Assembly (NCBI RefSeq): GCF_014529535.1
Contig: NW_023503464.1
Span: forward strand, 582,122-646,121
Source of the DNA: Bradysia coprophila
Lineage: Eukaryota > Arthropoda > Insecta > Diptera > Sciaridae
Reading direction: 5' to 3'
DNA length: 64,000 nucleotides
The translations under genes were made by a program, and so were the position numbers. Under the pieces are notes generated by a model. It had not been told where the DNA came from. It did not search any database and saw only the letters and a list, made by a program, of their open reading frames with translations. This document shows positions 57,600 through 64,000 of this stretch, piece by piece; the first letter of the stretch is position 1; every line of letters starts with the position of its first letter.

Positions 57600-58866
57600 A
57601 TTTTTCTATTTACCACGCGTTTGCTGATGACGTTCAATTGTTTTATTCGTTTGAAAGGAGTCGTCTGAATGAGTCTGTTGTCAGGCTGAACCAAGATCTG
57701 CATGCAGTGAGTCGCTGGGCACGTGTGAATCGCCTTTCGTTGAACGCGAAGAACTCTCAGGCAATTGTTTTTTCTGAGTTGAGTGATGCGGTACTGAAGA
57801 CCCAATTGTTTCCGCGTGTATCCTTCTTGATGGTATCGTAATACCGTATATGGATGAAGTTTTGAATCTCGGCCTCCTCATGGATAAGAAACTTTCTTTC
57901 AAGAGTCAGGTGAAAGTGGTATGCGCTAACGTATTCTCGTGGCTTCGTAGCCTTTGGCCCAATGGTCACCTTTTCTCAACGAAAATGCGCCTGATGTTGG
58001 TCAAGACCCTCATCGTGCCGGCATTCACGTATGGCTAGTGTGTTTACTCTACCAACCTAAGCGCTGCTGACGTCAAGTCACTCGAAAGAGCTTTCTCTGC
58101 CTGTGTTCGCTTCGTGTATGGGTTAAGACGCTATGACAGTACTCGAGATTATGTAAATAAGATTTTTGGTTGCTCTCTGATGACTTACATCAGACACCGG
58201 TGCTGCTCTGCGTTACATAGCATTGTCAAATCAGAAAATCCGCCGTATTTATTTGATAAGCTGACTCGCGGAAGCTCGTCACGTGGTAATGTTTTTTTGG
58301 TACCAAGGCACCTGTACAATATAATCGCTCGTTTTTCGTCAGAACAGTTTCTGATTACAATTCGTTGCCTGTCAGTGTGAGGAGAATTAACTCGGCTGCG
58401 GGATTTGGAAAAGCTTGTCTCGACTATCTTAGCATGCATTTGTAGACTTGCGGACTGACGGGTTACTGCTCGACTCGTGGTACAGAGTTCAATGTATTTC
58501 GATATTTTTTTTTAGTAATTTCTTTCGTTCGTAAATGCACGTAAGTTTTGATTGTGTTCTTTGAGCCCCTGTGTTTGATCAATCAAGAACTGTAATTGCC
58601 CTTATTTTGATGATTACCATTACCCTTTTTGCCATTTTTGTTTTGTCTTTCCCGAATCGCTATAGTAACGCCTAATTTTAATTTTAACTATGCCATGTAT
58701 CGTGTTTTTTTTGCTAATTATCTTCCTGTGTATTGTCGTTAATGTGATGTCACCCATATCAAATTTAAATATTGTTATCTTAAGCTTAATCGTAAGGACA
58801 TTTGTATAAGGATTCATTTCCTTCTTGTTCCTTGATTAATAAAATGAATTGAATTGAATTGAATTT
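57600..58866 (+). pseudogene. 5'-truncated LINE with reverse transcriptase remnant
   Basis: Starts shortly before the catalytic block HAFADDVQLF (a [Y/F]ADD site), then NRLSLNAKNSQAIVF, and, after a frame shift near 57845, LNLGLLMDKKLSF..WLRSLWPNG, a stop codon at 58036 within that frame, and RAFSACVRFVYGLRR to about 58380. The last 25 bases are GAATT repeats (58840-58866), a 3' tail typical of Jockey/I-type elements. At least one frame shift and one stop: inactive. Confidence 0.85.
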
Positions 58867-60519
58867 ACGGTTTCTGTTTTTTCAATTCTTCGATTTTCGT
58901 CTTTGTTCGCTGGATTGCAGCTGTTAGAGCTGGATATGCCGTAATCAATTCACTTATTTCCACGGTTCTGTTGAAATTTACACACGGCAGAGTAAAGTAA
59001 ACCAGGCAGGAGTGCTTGATTTGACTAGGGACCTGAATAATCTAGTAGTCTTATTTTTATGCGAGTAAAACTTTTTAATTTATGTCAGTGTTCATTTGAG
59101 TTCATTTTTATACAGTGTATTAGGTCCCTTATTTAACATTTCAAAAATGAACCGCTCCAGAGGGTCTATTTTACTCTGCCGTGAATTTGCAGCTTTGCTC
59201 AGAGATTTGTTACTGTCGGTCAACCACTTTTCCGCCTGATTTACCGTTGCCAATTCCTGACCAATCGATCTATTGATTTCCCTTATCTTGTCTTCCTTCG
59301 TTTTTTTGTCATTATGTTTACGAGCAACTCTTTCGTCCTGCTGCTTTTATTTCTACCACTTTTCAGCTTAGAATTTTTGAAGATCTAAATAAACCTGATG
59401 GTTTGTGACAAAGTGACAGCAGACGATCAGTTATGGGAATATTTATAACACCCTTATATGCATTAATACCATCTTTGACTGGCTGTTGTTCCTTGTATCG
59501 ACTATTTATTCTTCATTTCAATTTACTTTTCGAGCTCAAAATCCGCTTGATTGTTACTTAATTAAAGTCCTTGAAGTGTCCTACGTAGGACAGTAGGACA
59601 AAGTAGGAAAGTAGGACACTGTGGGAGCGCTGTGAGCTTCAAAAGGTGATATATCGTACCTGGCGAATATTTATCTTTAGATTAGTGGATGCCCTGATAG
59701 AGGTTTAACGTAGTTTTACAATAATACCCCACTTGCCATGAACTGACATGTTCAGGATACTTTTTTGGGTACAGAGTGAATAGTGTTTCTTAACTCGAAA
59801 GCAAAATAATATTTTTAGAAAAATACACGAATTATGATGTTTTTGATGTCTGTATTAACTGATCTAAAGATAAATATTCTGTTTCTGTAAAACTTAAGCA
59901 TTCTGCTGTTTTTCGATTAGAATTTGATGAATTCAAAGAAACAGTAATTTCCCGCACCATCCAGGTTCTGGCAGATTTTGGTAATTAAGCGCATCCAAAC
60001 AAATGACTATTTATTTTAGTAGGTAATCAGATCGGCAAGTTATAAGTTTGAAATTAAACAGGTTGGTTATCGCAATCGAATTTGCTCCGAATTTACTATT
60101 TAGGTCCCTAATGCTGAAAACAGATGAAGCGTTGAGAATCTGTGTCGATCAAATTTTCCATTGTTTGATTTTCGTTAAGCGTTAAAAGTGACATTAGAAC
60201 AATGAAAAATTTAACCGAAGCAGATTCAGGGCTTCGTCTCTTTTCAGAATAATTAAAATTTCAAAAAAAAATTACTGCTCATGCCTGTTTATACCTACTT
60301 TACTATATGACGTTAACTTCATCTTCGAAATTGAGCTACTTTTCTACTCCAACCTTGTTCCAATGTAAACACAGCAATATGGCCGCTGTTGCATGTATTT
60401 TCGTTTTGCTTTGAACTGTCATAGTTCGGTGACAGATGGGTATTCGCCTATGTGCCTTCCATTTTGCGACGCTGACACACGTGTTGAAGAGTAAGAAAAT
60501 AGTGAAAATTTTATTCAAA
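58867..60519. other. intergenic with a short inverted-repeat element
   Basis: 58983-59183 has inverted ends CACGGCAGAGTAAA/TTTACTCTGCCGTG (about 200 bp, MITE-like; flanks share AATTT). A short GTAGGACA repeat lies at 59580-59620. No gene seen; the minus-strand frame at 60336 has no motif. Confidence 0.6.
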
Positions 60520-61254
60520 ATGGGTTTTCTGAATGGTATTAAACATGATAGTTTCAGTGGAATGAAATCATTAACGGAAAGTGTGACTAGTAATAAATCG
60601 AAAAACTATTTCAAAGTTAATTTTTCTAATAATGGGGACAAGTCAGTTTTCATGATTGCCGATTTGAAGAATTTTTCCGATATTCTGACCGGAGTATTTA
60701 AGCGTTATCCGAAGCTATATTTGGAGAAGTTCACTATTCACTATTGCGGTAATTTTGCACAAAGTCGAAGTAAATCACAATGCAAAATAATGTTTTCTTT
60801 TTTCTAAATTTTGTTAACAGACGAGAAGAATGATAAAATACCAATCGCCAGTACGGATGACTTTGAAATCTTTATGGAAACGTTTGTTGATCAGAATATC
60901 TACGTGTCACTGGTAAATGGCAATGTGATGACCAAAAATGCACCGAACACACCGCAGGAATCCAAGGAAGAATGGATTATCTTAATGTTGATTCACTTAC
61001 CAGCTATCTTCGCCATCTTCTTCCTTATCACCGAATTTGTTGATTTTGATGGACTCTTTGATCGCGATTCGCTGCCTGAACAGCGCTCAGACCAATGGAC
61101 AGGATATAAGAAATTTATTCGAGAATTTTGTCAGCAACACCCTTTCGTCGGAAAAATGCCAGAATGTAATCGTTGGTTTTCTGTCCTATTTGTCACAGCG
61201 ACTAACAGGATAAATTACTCAATAAAAAAGTGTCTGGTCCGAAGGATCGATTAA
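60520..61254 (+). CDS. PB1-like single-pass membrane protein 2
   Basis: Exons 60520-60748 and 60821-61254, phase 1 intron at the same place as in the paralogue at 52791; 220 aa. Residues about 33-108 are PB1-like (YFKVNFSNNGDKSVFM, then DEKNDKIPIASTDDFEIFM as the OPCA-like acidic loop). A short linker of about 18 residues replaces the 480-residue repeat region of the paralogue. Transmembrane helix 129-147, then an acidic part and the tail motif WTGYKKFIREFCQQHP at 169-184 with a second Cys at 192. The compact form is probably the ancestral one. Known PB1 domains pair with other PB1 domains in signalling scaffolds, so a membrane-bound adaptor role is possible but is inference only. Confidence 0.8.
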
Positions 61255-61936
61255 TTATGCTGTTTCAGTTTCATTTCGCGTCTTTTCTCCCCTGTCCGGC
61301 GCATTAATTGTTTTCATATGTTCGAGATGATGACTAGTCTAGATGACTGTTATCGACGACAATGACAAAAATAAGCGATATACTCTGAGTGGTATCCGCT
61401 TATGTAGCAAAATGTATGCATAAACAAGTGAAGTAAAAGATTCGTTATCAAACACTTAGCAACATTTTAAGCGAAAGAAGTATCAGAGTATACGCAAATG
61501 ATTGCAAGAGGAACGAATAATAGGTATACTAAACCTCCTAAAGATTTCTTCGCACTTAGAAATTAGACGAAAAGACGCAAAAAAAAACTTCACAAATTAA
61601 GTTTCATACTTCTACTTATTTCTATACGTTTAGCTGTTCATACAGAATGTTCATGGACTTGAAATAGTTGTTTGTTAACATAGGAAAGAAGAGTTGAAAA
61701 TTCCATTTTTGTTTGTGGCCAAAACGTAAGCGAGGCCCAAGAGTTACCAGAGAAAATGAAATTTCCAACTTTTCTTCGAGGTGAACACAACGTTTTTTCA
61801 CAAAAAAGGCTGAGGTGAGAAAATGACTATTGGACTACAATGTTATCTGAACAAAAACTTTACATGCTATATGCGTCGAAAACCGTACTTTTCATGTTTC
61901 AAGCACTACTTTCGACGCCCTCAGCATGTAAAATCC
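61255..61936. other. intergenic, nothing recognised
   Basis: About 680 bases after the second PB1-TM gene without supportable feature. Confidence 0.45.
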
Positions 61937-62064
61937 ATTACATGACTCGGGATAAAAATGAAAAGTCTCGTTTTCGTGTGTTTATTGACCTCGGCTTCGC
62001 CTCGTAAAAACAAAATTCACACGAAAATTCTACTTTTCATCCTTTTTATCTCTAGTCATGTAAT
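61937..62064. mobile_element. short inverted-repeat element
   Basis: ATTACATGACT..ATGAAAAGT..TTCGTGTG and mirrored CACACGAAAA..ACTTTTCAT..AGTCATGTAAT with a small CTCGGCTTCGCCTCG core. About 128 bp. Confidence 0.65.
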
Positions 62065-62120
62065 ATATATTACACACTTGTCACGAAGAAGTCGAGGCTT
62101 GCCGAGACTGATATGACAAG

Positions 62121-62340
62121 TGTGTACCAGACTGGAGAGCCGAAAAAATATCGATGGCTTTACATCGCCGCCCGTCCAAAAAGTCGGCTGGCGGCGGCTA
62201 AATATTTTTTTTTAAGAAACAAAATCAAATTTATTAAAAATATAAAAATCAAAAATCGAAAGAGAAAAAAAGAAAAAAGTTGAATGACGGCGGCTGAAAA
62301 TCGGCGGCTGAAAATCGGCGGCTCTCCAGTCTGGTGTGTA
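62121..62340. mobile_element. 208-bp MITE with 6-bp target duplication
   Basis: Element 62127-62334 has ends CCAGACTGGAGAGCCG/CGGCTCTCCAGTCTGG and TGTGTA on both sides (62121-62126 and 62335-62340). The inside has CGGCGGCT repeats and an A/T-rich middle. Confidence 0.85.
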
Positions 62341-62625
62341 CTCTATTTTATCACATTATCGAAAACGAGACAACAACATAGACCTGAAGTGTAATTTTTG
62401 AATTAAACTTCTAGTTAAGTAATTTTGACATCCGAACATCGGGCGTATGTGATAAAATATACACATGCTTTTGCTTTCCCTAGGAACAAGAAAAAAAATC
62501 TGAAAAATAATTACATTTTGCTTTAAATATTCTGTACTGAATGATCAGACTAGGCATATGCTCAAATTAGTTGCATTTAAAAAAAGTAAAATTTGGTGCA
62601 ATTTGGGAACTTGAAAAATTCTCAC

Positions 62626-63086
62626 GAAAATTAAGGCTCGGAACGGGTCGGGTTCGGTCAGACCGGAACCCGAACTTGATTTAACCCGAACCTGAAAAAT
62701 TATTTCGGGTTCAACCCGAACTTGACTCGAACTTGAATTTTCGATTTCGGGTTTAACCCGAACCTGACCTGAACCCGAAATTGTTCAACACGAATTTGAC
62801 CTGAACCTGAATTTTCAATTTCGGGTTCGACCTGATTAAATTTAAAATTTCGGATTCAGTTCAGGTTCGGGTCGAACCCGAAATTGAAAATTCAGGTTCA
62901 GGTCAAATTCGGGTTGAACAATTTCGGTTCAGGTCAGGTTCGGGTTAAACCCGAAATCGAAAAATTAAGTTCGAGTCAAGTTCGGGCTGAACCCGAAATA
63001 ATTTTTCAGGTTCAGGTCATGAATCCGGTTCAGGTCAACCTGAACTAAAACAGGTCAACCCAAACCCGTTCCGAGCCTTAAGAAAA
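62626..63086. mobile_element. 451-bp palindromic element of GGTTCAGGTC iterons
   Basis: Element 62631-63081, ends TTAAGGCTCGGAACGGGT and its reverse complement, GAAAA on both sides (62626-62630, 63082-63086). Nearly the whole element folds back; it is built of short (G)GGTTCAGGTC / CCCGAACCTGA units. Similar design, other sequence, than the one at 50807. Confidence 0.82.
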
Positions 63087-63339
63087 TTCACCCCGCAAGC
63101 AAAAAATGGAGTACAAAATTTAATGTATGGCTTATTTGACAATGTCGGAATATAAGTGAATTTTTATGTCCTGTTTCACCTATCAAAAAAAAACTCTACA
63201 GATTCGATACGTCTTGATGTTGTACAAAGAGCATATTTTTGACATAAGAATTTTTAGTAAGATCGGGTGGAATTGGATTCATACCTGGAAAATGACGTTA
63301 CTTTTGTACGAAAAATCTATAATATAAAACACATAAATT

Positions 63340-63882
63340 GCACATTTGCACATTTGCACGTAAATCGAGTAAATCTCATCCGATTTTGCTAGTTTTTGTT
63401 TCATTTGAGAGATATTTGAATGCGAATAGAAATGATGGCGAAAAAGTTTCAAATTTGGGCCCTTGGACTAAGGCCGCTACTCGGCCCTAAGTGCTTTTTG
63501 CACATAAATCGAGTAAATCTCAACCGATTTTGCTAGTTTTTGTTTCATTTGAGAGGTAATTGAATACCCAATGGAAAGTTGTCAAAAAATTTTGGGTTTC
63601 TAAAATAATGTCGTAAATTGTTGTTTTATTTGAAAGGTACTTCGTACGGGCTTTCGTAATTGCGCTATGCGCAATTTTAAAAATGAACAGTTTCAGTAAA
63701 TTTGACAATGCCCAACTTGACTTGCATTTTGGTAACAGACGCATTAGAGGGTTGTAGACGTATTAGGGTTCCGGGCTTATTAGGGCTACGGACGTATTAT
63801 GGTTGCGGACGAAATAGGATTACGGGTTGTACGGGGCTAAGTCGCAGCAAACGCTCCGACTGTTCTGATGCCTTGTTTTTTT
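63340..63882. mobile_element. CGTACGGGGCT-family element, copy 5 (partial)
   Basis: One arm only: part of two 145-bp units, TAATTGCGCTATGCGCAATT, then GTACGGGGCTAAGTCGCAGC and a terminal CTGTTCTGATGCCTTGTTT. Its left part is missing or diverged before 63340. Confidence 0.7.
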
Positions 63883-63904
63883 TTTACTTCATTCGCTCAA
63901 ACGC

Positions 63905-64000
63905 TGTAGTTAACTTCAGGTCAAACAGGTCAGGTCAAACCTGAAATTTTCATTCATGTTCAGGTCAGATTCAGGTTAAGATATTTCAGGCTCAGGTCAA
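63905..64000. mobile_element. start of another GGTTCAGGTC-iteron repeat
   Basis: 'caggtcaaacaggtcaggtc' type units as in the 62631-63081 element; cut off by the window end. Confidence 0.5.

Overview
The window looks like nuclear DNA of a small-genome, AT-rich insect, most likely a dipteran. The genes have many short introns (mostly 55-70 nt) with GT..AG ends and AATAAA signals at or just after stop codons. The small secreted proteins at 25.3-49.9 kb resemble the DUF1091 type that is expanded in flies, and the retroelements are insect-like (Ty3/gypsy close to the mdg1/412 type, plus LINE remnants). A fungus-gnat type lower dipteran is a guess, not a demonstration. All gene models here were spliced by eye from reading frame, splice sites and family motifs.

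Layout. 0.2-2.5 kb: an ABCG half-transporter (5 exons, 578 aa) with a Walker A Lys-to-Arg change. 2.6-3.1 kb: three tandem TATA-plus-initiator modules with no gene attached. 3.98-4.16 kb: a broken 3' end of an FMO/BVMO paralogue. 4.2-5.3 kb: three inverted-repeat elements. 5.56-7.75 kb: an intact flavin monooxygenase with a Baeyer-Villiger-type fingerprint (8 exons, 505 aa). 8.26-13.2 kb: a 4.96 kb inverted-repeat element with an 8-bp target duplication, carrying other repeats inside it. 13.9-14.9 kb: LINE remnant. 16.0-18.2 kb: a luciferase-like/4CL-like acyl-CoA synthetase (5 exons, 545 aa). 18.2-25 kb: mobile and simple repeats.

25.3-50.7 kb is a tandem triplication of a segment carrying a DUF1091-like secreted protein gene on the minus strand: copy A is a pseudogene, copies B and C are intact (184 and 180 aa). 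Between A and B lies a 20.2 kb element: about 860-bp inverted ends built of short iterons, and between them a satellite of about 148 copies of an 82-bp monomer. The satellite is interrupted by one young 6.6 kb Ty3/gypsy element (148-bp LTRs, GATG target duplication). A duplicate block of the satellite still holds the empty insertion site.

50.8-64 kb: a 447-bp palindromic element with an 8-bp target duplication, then two paralogous genes (52.8-54.9 and 60.5-61.3 kb). Each encodes a PB1-like N-terminal domain, a linker, one transmembrane helix and a short conserved Cys tail; in the first gene the linker has grown to about 480 residues of Ser/Asp/Thr-rich repeats. I do not recognise this architecture and regard it as the best candidate for an undescribed protein family here. 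The rest is a LINE remnant, short inverted-repeat elements, and copies of a repeat family ending in a CGTACGGGGCT motif, which occurs at least five times in the window.

The genes do not form one pathway. The window is best read as three or four small tandem gene families (FMO, DUF1091, PB1-TM) in a sea of inverted-repeat DNA elements.
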